Program-made: the position numbers and the translations under genes
The notes under the pieces: generated by a model
What the model was told of the DNA's origin: nothing
Databases searched by the model: none
What the model saw: only the letters and a program-made list of their open reading frames with translations
In this document: positions 1-10,462 of the stretch, one piece after another
How the letters are laid out: each line of letters starts with the position of its first letter
Position numbering within the stretch: position 1 is the stretch's first letter
NCBI GenBank assembly: GCA_965153455.1
Contig: OZ234497.1
Location: forward strand, 744,001-808,000
Source: Sphagnum compactum
Taxonomy: Eukaryota > Bryophyta > Sphagnopsida > Sphagnales
Length of the DNA: 64,000 bases
Direction: 5' to 3'

Positions 1-870
1 GCTTCTTAGGTTTGGTCTTTCAAGGTACCGAAATATATTCATTAACTCTTGTTTTTTCAATGCCATGTTGTTTGTGACATAGTTGTATTGCGAAGGTTGT
101 GAGAGTGTGAAAATTATAAGCATTTTGGAATTTGGTGGCATCAAATCTCAACTCTGGGCATTTCAATTCAACATTTGACCAGAAAACAAATGGCATGCAC
201 ATAAAGGTGAAATTTGAAGTGTGCCTTACTCAATAGATGACCTTGTACCCAGCTTTGGTGGCACATTACTATCACATTACTTTCCAAGCAAATGAAAGTG
301 ATGATAAGATACACTCCTTTAGTGCCTATGTCACACCAACCACAATGCACCCTCTCCCCCAGCAAGGACATATAGCAAGATAGTTAAAAGACAATGAGAT
401 ATGAATCTCTTTTAGCTGAATCAACACTGAACTTTTGCTTGAGAATTCCAATGCGACTTCAACAATGGAAGCAGACCTGAATAAATGCGGTCAACCTGAG
501 GTATGGCAACAAACACCAGGTTGGCTTCAACTTTGCCAGATCCTCCATCATCTTCTTGAAGTTCTGCATTCAACAAAAAGATGGTTGCCATACAAACCTA
601 TTTCACAAAATTTACCTTCATAAGGAGGGTCTCCAATTTTGACCTGATGTTTTTTCTGTCCTGATATATTTTTTGTATATGGCCTTTGGCATTACATGAA
701 CGATAACTTGCAGACACAAGTTCCCTTCATATATCCATAGTCAGACTGTGGATTTGTCCTAGATATTGAAGATCAAGATCACAACTACCTATCAGCACAT
801 TGTAAACATTTTGCATGTGGTCCCTGGCTGCATATGGATCTGACTTGGACGATTGCAAAAAACTTGCATT
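1..870. other. Intergenic, no gene recognised
   Basis: Only short open frames without recognisable motifs are present on either strand. I see no RNA gene, transposon end or repeat array here. Confidence 0.5.
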
Positions 871-877
871 TGGGTTC

Positions 878-1096
878 ATTACACTTACCACTTCATTCTG
901 AGCCTTGAGAAATTGATCAAGACCATTTATGCAGGTCACAACATTATTTTTCTGGGTGATGAGCACTCCTTTTGGCTCTCCCACAGTACCATTGGTGTAC
1001 ATAATCATGGAGATGCCATGTCTAGATGGAGGTGTCAGGTCCACAATATTCTCCTTTTCCCTGAATAATGCACTGGCCCCATAACTAAGTACTACT
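878..1096 (-). pseudogene. Long-chain acyl-CoA synthetase fragment (AMP-binding motif)
   Basis: Read on the minus strand, an open stretch contains IMYTNGTVGEPKGVLIT followed by INGLDQFLK. This is the AMP-binding P-loop signature of the acyl-adenylate-forming superfamily. The spacing and flanks (ALFREKENIVDLTPPS before it) resemble plant long-chain acyl-CoA synthetases (LACS), which activate fatty acids with ATP and CoA. The motif differs from the usual YTSGTTGDPKG at the residues S to N and T to V. No other LACS exon is recognisable on either side, and the frame then runs into unrelated sequence. I read it as a single exon-sized relic, captured or left by decay. A live gene with exons outside the window cannot be wholly excluded, but no upstream or downstream exon is visible within several kb. 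Confidence 0.6.
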
Positions 1097-1099
1097 TAT

Positions 1100-3200
1100 C
1101 GCTGCTACCTTATGCTATACACTCACATGCCTCAACCAAAAATTTCACAGGTTCGAAGAAAAACTTGTAGATCTAGCTTGAAAAGTCAACAGTACAGAGC
1201 AATGCCAACAACACCCTTGAAGACAGAGAGCGCTCCTGAAGCTTTACCAGTATCAGATTCAATGTCCATCTTAAGATGTGAAAGAACAAGAAGTTGCATC
1301 ATCTGTAGCTATCTAGACCAACAGGTGAAAACTTGATCCATTAGACATGATAGTGACAACACATCAGTTGCAGAAACTCCAGCTCCCAGGAGTACAATGC
1401 AACACCAGATGCCTCAGCTGCAGTTTTCTGATTACCCATGACACTTGTGAAGGTTGCAATAGCTGCACCCAGGCGCACACAGCCCAATAGTCAAAATGGG
1501 CCCTAAATACTCCTAAAGTTCACAATGAGCCCCTAATTGACTCTACTGTAACCTACTGACAAGGCACTCTGTATCTGGTTCCAACTTCAAGAAAGCATAA
1601 TGAAACTATACGTAAAACCAGCAGCTTTTCAGGGTCAAAGATGAAGATAAATTCCATCACCTTCTGTTCACCATTAGAACTTATTTTAAAGATATTATGT
1701 GCATTTGGGCAAGGAGACAATCATCTGTCTAAATCAATAGTCGGCATGCTTAAAAAAAGACGAAGAATTTGATGTCTATTCACATTGGGCTTGCATTTGA
1801 CAAGTTCTACAAGTAGGCACAGAAAGTACTGTAAAGAGCTGTATGTACCATGGAATGATAATGCTCATACTTTCACAAACCAATGAACATGTACAAGCAA
1901 TTGGTATGTCAACTTGATGGTGCTAAGAGTTGGGCAGATAAACAAACACAACTCAAAAAAAATCGTCCAAAAAGTCGAGCTGACTTTACATTTATGAACC
2001 AACAAGCCACCACAAGACTACATGTGGACTGCCTAGTCAGCAAAAATAGTTAGAAAGAGCACAGGCAGAATGAAAGATGGGCAAAAAGAAATCAGAACAG
2101 CAAACTATTAATACCAGAGGAAGCTTGGTGCCTTGTGCAAAAGCTATGGAAACCTCAGCATGATTCACAATGAACTCCACTGCTTCAGTACCTTCAATGC
2201 ACCAACAACAAGAACAATCAGTTCAAAAAGTGAACTCCACGTCCTGAAAGCTTGATGCAACTGAAATTACAAAAGAGCCTGTTTATGGATGTTTTACATA
2301 TGGCAATGGTAGACCAGCTGAGAAAGAAGAGGAACACTGACATTGGTGTGGCTGTAAGAAGAGCGGTTGTTTGGTAGGTAAGTCTGTGACTGATACTATT
2401 TCTGAAACTAAGAATAGAGAAAGTCATTTACCAAGAGTGTTGTTGGGAGGAATACAGATAACGATGTGCGCATTACATGCCTGCACCAACAAAAAAGATA
2501 GGCTCCAAACTCTTAAAATTGTAACATCCAGTTATGTAGTATCCTTCATTAATCCCAATGTTTGTATTCCAGCACAAGAGTTGAGTTTCCAATTGATAAC
2601 AGTAGGAGACAAAGTGGCATCCAAGTGATTAATATCCATTAGTGTGTTATAGACTACAATTACTTGATAATTAACCAAATTAAATATTGAAAAGTTGTTT
2701 AGGAAATTAATATTGTACTAACTCACCAGTTCCAATTATATGGTATTAGGTCTAAATTTAGTCATTTGGTTTATTTGGAAAACAAAAAAATTCGGGATCT
2801 AAAATTTCAATTAAGGAATAAGTATGCAAGGGATATCAAATTAATTACCTAATAAATGCAATTACAAATAGGGACCTAAACCTCCAAAAGTGGGTGGATT
2901 ATAAATAAGTAGTTGCCGATTGGGTTCGCATAATTTTCATATATGTAATGAACAATTAACAACATCTGATTATGCCAGAGACAATTGAGTTTTCTTTTCA
3001 TTCTCTTCTAATTTTTCAACTGCAGGAGCCAACAAACCTTGAAAAAAACACAAGAAGCCCACGGCATTGGAGATGGAAAACAAGCTTCAAGTGGACAAAT
3101 CCAAAGCAGAGGAAAAAACAAACAAGAATGTCAATGCACCGAAAAATTGAAGTGATCGACGACATGTGGCGGAACTTATTTGTCAAGGACTAACTAGAGA
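1100..3200. other. Intergenic, no gene recognised
   Basis: Moderately AT-rich DNA with short open frames on both strands, none with motifs I know. Nothing indicates a functional gene, RNA or intact mobile element. Confidence 0.45.
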
Positions 3201-3224
3201 ACTCATTGTCCAACTGAGAGGAAG

Positions 3225-3790
3225 AGGTATGTTTTTGAATAGTTTCCAACCAAAAACAAAAATTATGTAATAGTGTCAAGTATTTGGTCTTTCCTTGCAA
3301 AAACTATTTGTTTTAAGTTTAGATTTTTTTTCAAGCACTTGGCCATAGATCAAACTCCAAAAAAATGGAGCTCCACCTATGGTCGAGAACAAAAGATATG
3401 TTCTTGAATGGTTTTTGTCCGCAAACAAAATTTATGCAAAGTGTCAAGTATATGGACTTAAGGAAACTTTTAGATCTTTTGCGAAACTTTTGGATGATAT
3501 TTCAAGAAGTGATTCTTGTAAACCCTAATTTCTTTCTTCACAATATATATCTTGTGTTTTGATTCATTTAGATTGTGGAGGGAACAAGCAAGCAAGCACA
3601 AGAAAACTTGGAGGTAAGCTTTCCAACTTTTTCTTCTTTCCTTTCTTTTTATGTCCTTTCATGATTTATTTCTTGCTTTGAGTCTTGCTTCATGTTTCAT
3701 ATTTCTTGTTTTTTCTTGCTTTCATCTTATATGTAGTTTAGAATTTTTTTAAAGCTCTTAGCCATAGATGGAGCTCCACCTATGGCCAAA
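3225..3790. repeat. Degenerate direct repeats around a 'ggccatagat/ggagctccacctatgg' motif
   Basis: Blocks near 3225-3330, 3390-3470 and 3740-3790 share phrases: tatgtt(t/c)ttgaat(a/g)g, agtgtcaagtat(t/a)tgg and tggagctccacctatgg. They are spaced by roughly 165 bp and then 350 bp. The copies are diverged and carry no coding capacity. They merge on the right into the palindromic array. Confidence 0.5.
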
Positions 3791-3808
3791 AGCATTTGGT
3801 TCCTTGCA

Positions 3809-4190
3809 CTCCAAACTTCAACGTTGAAGTTTGGAGCACTGAAAGCCAAATGTTTTTGGCCTTCTCGATCTTACGAATAAGCTTGGGAGGGTCGATAACA
3901 AAAAGCTCCCTACGTTCCAAACTTCGGTGCCGAAGTTTTGAGCACCGAGATATTTTTTTCTCTCAGCCCTCCATAGTTCGACCGCGAGCTTAGGATGGTT
4001 AAAAGAAAAAAGATTCTCAACGCTTTAAACTTTGGTGCCAAAGTTTGGAGCGCCAAGAGTCTTTTTTCTTTCGGCCCTCCCAATCTTAGAGCTCCAAGGT
4101 TTCAACTTTCCAATCTTTGACACCAAGCTTTGGAGTGATGAAAGGATTTTCTCCACCTTAAGCTCGGATTTCTTTAAGCTTGGTCTTGAA
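3809..4190. repeat. Palindrome-centred tandem array, about 107-bp period
   Basis: Three units carry a short palindrome at their heart, centred near 3822, 3928 and 4036, so the spacing is 106 then 108 bp. The first is a perfect 28-bp palindrome (3809-3836). The next two have 9-bp arms (aaacttcgg and aaactttgg) around a 2-bp centre. Degenerate cousins occur near 4120, 4183 and 4362. The long open frame crossing the array (4032-4625) is best explained by the repeat composition, not by a gene. Confidence 0.65.
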
Positions 4191-4629
4191 GTTTGGAATT
4201 CCAAAAGACTTTTTCTCTTTATGCATGAGAAGCAATGTAGGACTCAAAATATGGATTTCAAAAGACTTTCTGCTCTCGATCTTCTAAAGTTTGGCGACCT
4301 CAATTATTTTCTTTTTAAACTTTGGTTGAGAGCAAAATGCTACCGGCTGTGCAATCTTCGGCGCCAAACAATGGTGGACCGGAGAGTTTCAACTCTTGGA
4401 GCTCCCTTGAAAATCCTTATTGTTGATTTCCATCTTTGTGTTTTGTTGCAAGTTCTCCATGCCATTCCATTGGATAGCCAAGAGGAGGAGGTGGGTTGGT
4501 TCATCCTTACCCCTTTTTTTTGTCATGTTCTAGTTTCCAAAGCTTCTGACATTTTCTGGTTTTTTTTTTGGGTCGAATCAAATCAAAACAGGAAGAAGCC
4601 CTATCCATACTTCAAGAAGAGGTAAGGAA

Positions 4630-6490
4630 GAAGAACATTGATTTTCATCATTTCATGTTTCTTTTTAGATTTTATGGATTTAGACATTGCTTCTTGGAAT
4701 TGAAACATTAAAATTTTAGTTCCATTGACATTGTTTGATTCCAGTATCACTGAGTCAATCAGGATCACTATGTCCTACACATCATCATATGTCCGCAAGA
4801 TGTATTTCCCTGCTTGCAATTTCCAGAAACTAGTTCCAGACATGAAGGGAAAGATTTTGGAATGGAGCACATCCAAATCAATTGGAAGCGCATTCAGATT
4901 TCTAAACAAGTGAAATAACTGTGTCTTTCTTATTTCATCCTTGAAAAGTGTCTTCAAACTGCAGCTTGAGATCTAGCTTTCTCAACGACACAATAATCCA
5001 CAAAAGAAAATTGCAAAACTTGAGTACAGCCCGGAAAACACAAGAAACATGTTGCTAAGACAATTGTGAAAAGACTTCATCTCACGGCTGGCGTGACATT
5101 ATTATTTTCTAAACAGTTGTAATAGGAAAACCACAGGCATTTGAGTGGTAGACAACTATTGCAAACTGGTCTTGGCTTGAAAATACAGTGGTATTTCAGG
5201 GACTTGTATTTGAGGTTTTCATGCTAGATTGGAAGAGCATTTTATGAGAAATATTTATTTAAAGAATATTTTGTCACAAATTCATTAATTTTATTGAAAA
5301 AAATGGCCCAAAAACCACAAAAATTTCTTAAAATTCCACAAAAATCACCACAATTGCCTACAGTATGAAGGGTACTTAAGTTTTATATTTTCATATTTTG
5401 AATTTTGCCGAACTTGGCTAAATAAGGTTATGGACTATCCCCACTTGAGCAGCATCACAAAATTAAAAAAAACTAACACTGGTTGCCATACCACATTTTT
5501 CCTTCAATATTATGATTATCTCAGCAAAAGGTGCCAATTATTAATAGCATGTGGCTTAAGGCCACTATTACTAATCTTACTATGACTGGGTTAGTTTTGA
5601 AAGCGTGAACCCTAAATTTGTTCACTTTTGGGGTTTCTGCCAAGCAAAACCAATTACATCCCAGATGAAAAAGGATCTATCTCTAGGGTTGGGGGGATTT
5701 CGACCTCAATTGTGCATGATTTAGCCCAGCTGCAAGTGAGCCTCCACACCACCTCCGTGGTCCAACTCCAACCTCAATTGTAAATGAGTCATATGCACCC
5801 ACAGTTCAGCCTTCAACTTCACTTGTCTCCAACTCAACCTCTTGGTTTAACTACAATAGCAAGTCCACTTAAACCACACCATAGTTCCACATCCACTCTT
5901 GGTCCGCATTTGTTAAGAGAGCATGTTCAGCAACTATGGCAGCTATGAAATACAGCAGCAATGTAAGCGCCGAATAGGTGGTCTTGGACTCTATTGTTCT
6001 GGTGGCTACTCCGGTGGGTCTGATCTCACCAAGTGACCTTTGAATCCTTTCATAGGGTAGTTGGAAGACAGGTTACATGATATAAAATGTGTATGCACTT
6101 TATTAGCAGAAATAATGTTGTATCCCTTTGGGATCCAAGGCACTGTAAAGCAATAGCTTTTGGGTCTAATGTGGGCTTAGAAATGTCAACTAATTACGTT
6201 CCTATGCTGAATTCTCCTTGTATTGCAACTGGAATCATAAACTCTGGAAACAGTGTTCAAGCAAACAAACTACGGTCTTGATGAAGTGTTCTTGCGAATC
6301 GAAAAGTCAAGTGGGAAGACTTACACGTTGTGTATCATAGTAATAAGACCTATCCTCCAATGCTCATCAATTGTATTAGAAAGGAAAATGTGAACAGTCC
6401 TTAGAAAAGCTATTAATGTGCTGACGAAAATTTGTTTACTCGATTGACGAAGACGCTCATCGACAAGCTCGAAAAACTCGTCCTTGCGAT
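4630..6490. other. Intergenic, no gene recognised
   Basis: AT-rich DNA with scattered short open frames. No motif, array or element end was recognised. Confidence 0.45.
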
Positions 6491-6494
6491 CATC

Positions 6495-6702
6495 CCACAG
6501 GTACAGAGTTGATTCATTTTGGATATTGTAGTCCAGAAGAGCCCGCCCATCCTCCAACTGCTCGTCATTGGAAAGCAACCACCGCTGATCAAGAGGGATG
6601 CCTTCCTTCTCCTGGATCTTAGCCTTGACATTGGCGAGGGTGTCAAACTTCCACCTCAAGCGTGATGATATTGCCCATCCGAGTCTTAACGAAGATCTGC
6701 AT
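6495..6702 (-). pseudogene. Ubiquitin pseudogene (frameshifted)
   Basis: On the minus strand the sequence begins [18 protein letters not shown], matching the start of ubiquitin. It continues in another frame as [16 protein letters not shown], then [21 protein letters not shown]. The two halves join if two bases are missing where ubiquitin has its Ser-Ser pair (near 6645), so the frame is broken by a net 2-bp loss. The C-terminal Gly-Gly needed for conjugation is absent: the frame runs on as [16 protein letters not shown]. Many otherwise invariant ubiquitin residues are changed. I call it a decayed copy from a ubiquitin, polyubiquitin or ubiquitin-fusion gene. Confidence 0.8.
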
Positions 6703-6899
6703 AATGAAAACGCTTCCAAGAAAAAACACTTCAAACCAATTTGTGCCACCAAACAAACCTGAACAGAAAACCAGTAATGAAAGGGGGAAAAACAAATTAT
6801 AGGGCTCGTAGCAAGAGCAGGGTTTAAATTTTCCCAATTTTGTGTGGTAGGTGGAGTCGCAATCGTCAATAAGAGGAAAAAGCCAAATTTGGCTGGAAG

Positions 6900-7900
6900 G
6901 ATTTTAGACTCCTTGCTTCGTTTTGGCGACCTCTTGGAACGTACTGTCTAAATATTGAAACTTCACACTTTTTTCCCTCAGAATATGGCGACTTTGGCCC
7001 CTTTTTTTTTTCTTCAATAGTCCCTTGTATTCTTCACACTATTGTTCCCTTGTAAATCTCAGAACCACTCTTTCTTGCCCCAAAAGTATCGATAGTTTTC
7101 TCTCTAGGGAATATATAAATGTGAAGTTCACATGCTATTTCCCTATTTTGCCAAGTTTACTTTTGATGTTTCCCCTCTCCACTTTGCCAAATTGTGAGGT
7201 TAGATTGCCAAAAGCTAAAAAGGAGAGCTCATGAACTTGAGAACCAAGATGCAAGCTAAGGTCCATGGCAGGTTCAAGCTCAAGGCTTCAATTTGCTTCA
7301 AATGAGTCCAAATTAGTTCCTACAAATTTCAGACCTTGGACCCCCATCTAAAGTGCTCAAAACCAAGAAAAATTGTGCCCCACAATTGCCCTAAAGAACA
7401 AAGCCCAAAAATCAACAAGTTTTTATGTGTAGTAGGATAAGACCTATAGAGTGGGGCATTCCTCAAACAAGGGCTTGCTGCAAGGTGGGAACTAAGTTTG
7501 GGGCCTAAATTTGAAAAATGCCTAACTCCAAGGGCCTTACTTGGCATAAAAACCTAATTAGTTGACATTTTGAAGACCACATTACTCCAAAAAGCTGGGC
7601 CTTACAATGCCTTGTACCCAAATATGCTAGGGTGTTAAATGCTAGTAATAAAGTCATATAACATGCCATTCAACTATACTATGAAAATAGGCTTGATAAA
7701 GTGAGAATTTAATCCAAAGAGATCTTTGAGGGCAAAGGCTACATTATTAGTTATATTAAATGCTTCCCCATCGAACTTGTTCAAATCCTATGTTCCACCA
7801 GCCAGTTCACTGTTGTGGAGGCCAAATCACCATACTATTGGAGTGAATTGGTCCGGAGGTTCTCACATGTAGCTGGGCACCTTCAATATGAGAACCTCAT
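6900..7900. other. Intergenic and Helitron left flank; no gene recognised
   Basis: No motif-bearing open frame was found. The right end of this stretch (through 8076) is the target into which the Helitron inserted. Confidence 0.45.
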
Positions 7901-8076
7901 TTTGAACAACCCCAATTGAACTTCAAGAACGCCATATATTTGACCCCACATGAGCTTCACTATGAGACATGAGATCCTCTTCACACCTGCAAGAACCTGG
8001 CTCTTGCAAGGTCAAAAGTGAGAGTTCTGAATCCCAAAGTTGTTGTTATGCTTGGTTCAACACTATGATCAGAACA
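7901..8076. repeat. 176-bp direct repeat, left copy flanking Helitron
   Basis: This 176-bp block is, base for base as far as I can read, identical to 15477-15652 in the same orientation. The two copies bracket the Helitron. The right copy runs on into ...agaaca|tacaagcg, which looks like the unbroken target, whereas the left copy is broken after agaaca by the Helitron's CTAG terminus. Confidence 0.9.
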
Positions 8077-8077
8077 C

Positions 8078-8225
8078 TAGTGGGTACCCGTGACCTTTGG
8101 GCACTCTGAAGTCCCCCAGTTTCTTCAAACTTGGTTCACGTTTTAGTTTTTCCTAGAAACTTTTATCTTTTTTATTTTTTATTTTTATGTGTTTTTTATT
8201 TTTATTATTATTTTGTGATCATCCA
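8078..8225 (-). repeat. Helitron 3'-end repeat, copy 1 (terminal)
   Basis: This copy holds the true terminus. On the plus strand ctag is followed by tgggtacccgtgacctttgg, gcactctgaagtccccc, and an AT-rich tract containing aaacttggttca(c/t)gttttag. Related copies lie at 9493-9730, 9957-10320 and 10338-10385. Confidence 0.7.
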
Positions 8226-9490
8226 GCCGGACAGACATTTCATCCATCCCATTAATTGGGACGGACAGTAGCTAAAAGAAAAAAAGCTTCCCCAAAACCC
8301 ATCCCGTCATCAACTTTTATCTTTAGCACCGGTGGCCGTCATCGGGACGGATGCACAGGTGTGTGCCACCTCGGATGCCACCTAGGTGCTTCAGTTACCC
8401 ACTTACCTTGGGGTTACACCCCTCTGTGGAGTCCAGCAAAATCTAGCATGGGGCCTTCAGCTTCACAGAATGGACCATTTTGAAGGAGTGAAATGCCTTG
8501 TGGCCATCGAAACTGAATTAAATTGCTATTAGGTGCCCACCCAAGGCTTTTCTGGGAGCTAGAAGGATTTTGTTTTTCATTTTTCTCTCGTTCCCAATGT
8601 GTTCCCTTTAAGTTCTCAATGGGTTCCCAATATGTTGCCCAAGTTCCCAATGTATTCCCTAACATATTCTCCATAGCATCTCACTTTAATCCCATATGCT
8701 TTGGCAAATTGTTGTCCTCCTTTCACCCATATGGGTGGGCCAAAGGGGAGGAACTCAATACTTCAAAATAGTTGGAGAACCTTCTATCTTGGGGAGCCTC
8801 CATATTTTCATTTTTTTGTGTGATGGGCCAATCAAATTGGTTCATTGTGAAAAAAAAAACATCACCTAGATGCATATAGTGAATGTCTCGAATAAAAAAT
8901 TGGGTAGTACTAATACAACTTTTGCCGGTGATTTTTGAGGTCAACTTTGATTTTTTTTTCTTCCATTTTTTTTCCCCAATGGAATCAAAATCATAATAGG
9001 AGATGTAATGGTTTTATCTTTGCAATGGAGTTTTCCATTTGTTTCCCTATAAATAAATAAATATATATATTAATTTATAATTTTTTTAAAAGAGAAAAAA
9101 AGAAAAAAACGTGTGAAGAGATTGACGAAATGGTGATGGTTTTGTAATGTGTAATGTATTTAAGAAAACTTATCCAATTCTTTATGCTAGGTGAAAGGCA
9201 TGAGCGAGCATACTCAAGGGTCCCATGCCACTTAGCCATCACCGCCTCATGTTGGGCCCCTCATTTCATTGCAAGAATACCCCACTCCACCTCTCTCCTC
9301 CTCCTTGGGACCTACACAAAACTTTGCCATTGTGAATTTCCCTTCTTTGCGGATACCACTGAAAGAGGGGATAGGGAGTGGAAGCCGGCCCAAAGACAGG
9401 GTGAGTTTGTGGATAACTCCAGTACACAGAAAACAAAAGGGGGACCAAAACTGGTTTTGTCACCTAAAGCCGTCATTGCATTTCGACCCC
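8226..9490. other. Non-coding Helitron interior
   Basis: This AT-rich filler includes an 'accggtggccgtcatcg(g/a)gacgga' phrase (near 8325) that recurs near 10133. A stretch rich in 'gttcccaatgt(g/a)ttccc' phrases (8590-8670) resembles host DNA near 15930-15950. No open frame here has a recognisable product. Confidence 0.5.
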
Positions 9491-9492
9491 TA

Positions 9493-9730
9493 AAGGATAC
9501 CCGTGACCTTCGGGCACTGTGAAGTCCCCTGGTTTTTTTAAACTTGGTTCATGTTTTAGTTTTTTTTTTTAAAAATTTTTTTTAAAAAAAAATGTGTTTT
9601 CTATTTTTATTATTATTTTGTATAATAAAAATAAAGTGTTTCTTTTTCACTTGCAAGTTTGAAATTTGGAGAAAGAAGATACACCTCATTCTTTTTCAAG
9701 TAGGGTTTTTTTTCATTATTATAAGTTTTA
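9493..9730 (-). repeat. Helitron 3'-end repeat, copy 2 (internal)
   Basis: Plus strand 'gatacccgtgaccttcggg' then 'gaagtccc' and 'aaacttggttcatgttttag', followed by a block ending 'cattctttttcaagtaggg' that recurs at about 10290. It lacks a clean CTAG and is therefore an internal relic of the terminus. Confidence 0.65.
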
Positions 9731-9956
9731 TATTTTTTTATTTTTTACTCTTTTTTTGGTTTCTTCATTTTTATAAATTTTAATTTTTTTTACTGTATTT
9801 CCCTTTCCTTGTTTCATTTGTTTCCATTCCTTTTTTTTATAGTTTTTGCATTTTTTATTTTTTATTTTTGATGTTTGTTTCATGTTTTTATTTTTGCTAC
9901 TCTTATTTTGTCTATCTTCATTTTTTTCTATTTTTATTTATTTATTTATTTTTTTG
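9731..9956. repeat. T-rich low-complexity tract
   Basis: Long runs of T with scattered A, including repeated ttta and tattttt units. Simple sequence between two Helitron-end copies, with no coding content. Confidence 0.6.
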
Positions 9957-10320
9957 TAGTGGGTACCCGTGACCTTCAGACATGGTGAAGTCCCTTCTTT
10001 CTTTAAACTTGGTTCATGTTTTAGTTTTTTTTAGAAACTTTTATCTTTTTTATTTTTTATTCATATGTGTTTTTTGTTTTTATTATGGCCGTAAATGCAG
10101 CGGCAGTGTTAAACGCCGAGGAAAGGCTAGCACCGGTGGCCGTCATCGAGACGGATGAGGGGAGGGATGATGGGACGGATGTTTTTATTATTATTTTGTA
10201 TAACAAAAATAAAATGTTTCTTTTTCACTTTTGTATTTTTGTTTATTTGGATGCAAGTTTGAAGTTTGGAGAAAGAAGACACACCTCATTCTTTTTCAAG
10301 TAGGGTTTTTTTTCATTATT
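9957..10320 (-). repeat. Helitron 3'-end repeat, copy 3 (internal, with insertion)
   Basis: It starts agtgggtacccgtgacctt (plus strand) and follows copy 2 closely. The exception is an extra stretch of about 100 bp of higher GC (about 10087-10188, 'gtaaatgcagcggcag...gggacggatg') flanked by ttttatt-type sequence on both sides. The terminal CTAG has become CTAC. Confidence 0.65.
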
Positions 10321-10337
10321 TTTTCTTAATGTTTTTC

Positions 10338-10385
10338 TTCAGACACTGTGAAGTCCCCCGGTTTTTTTAAACCGTATTTATTTCA
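10338..10385 (-). repeat. Helitron 3'-end repeat, copy 4 (fragment)
   Basis: A short copy: 'tcagacactgtgaagtcccc' then a T run and 'aaaccg'. It is the copy closest to the end of the helicase gene and may be its original terminus, later extended by nested ends. Confidence 0.5.
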
Positions 10386-10462
10386 AAAAAAAATTCTATT
10401 TCAAACAGCTACACATCATGAATGTAGCTTCTCGCGGAGCCATTTAAGAGATGCATGCAGCT

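Noticed and set aside
4032-4625. 197-codon plus-strand open frame
   Set aside because: It overlaps the palindromic repeat array, has skewed composition and no motif; probably chance.
9154-9522. 122-codon open frame inside the Helitron
   Set aside because: No recognisable domain, and it runs into a terminal repeat copy; treated as non-coding filler.
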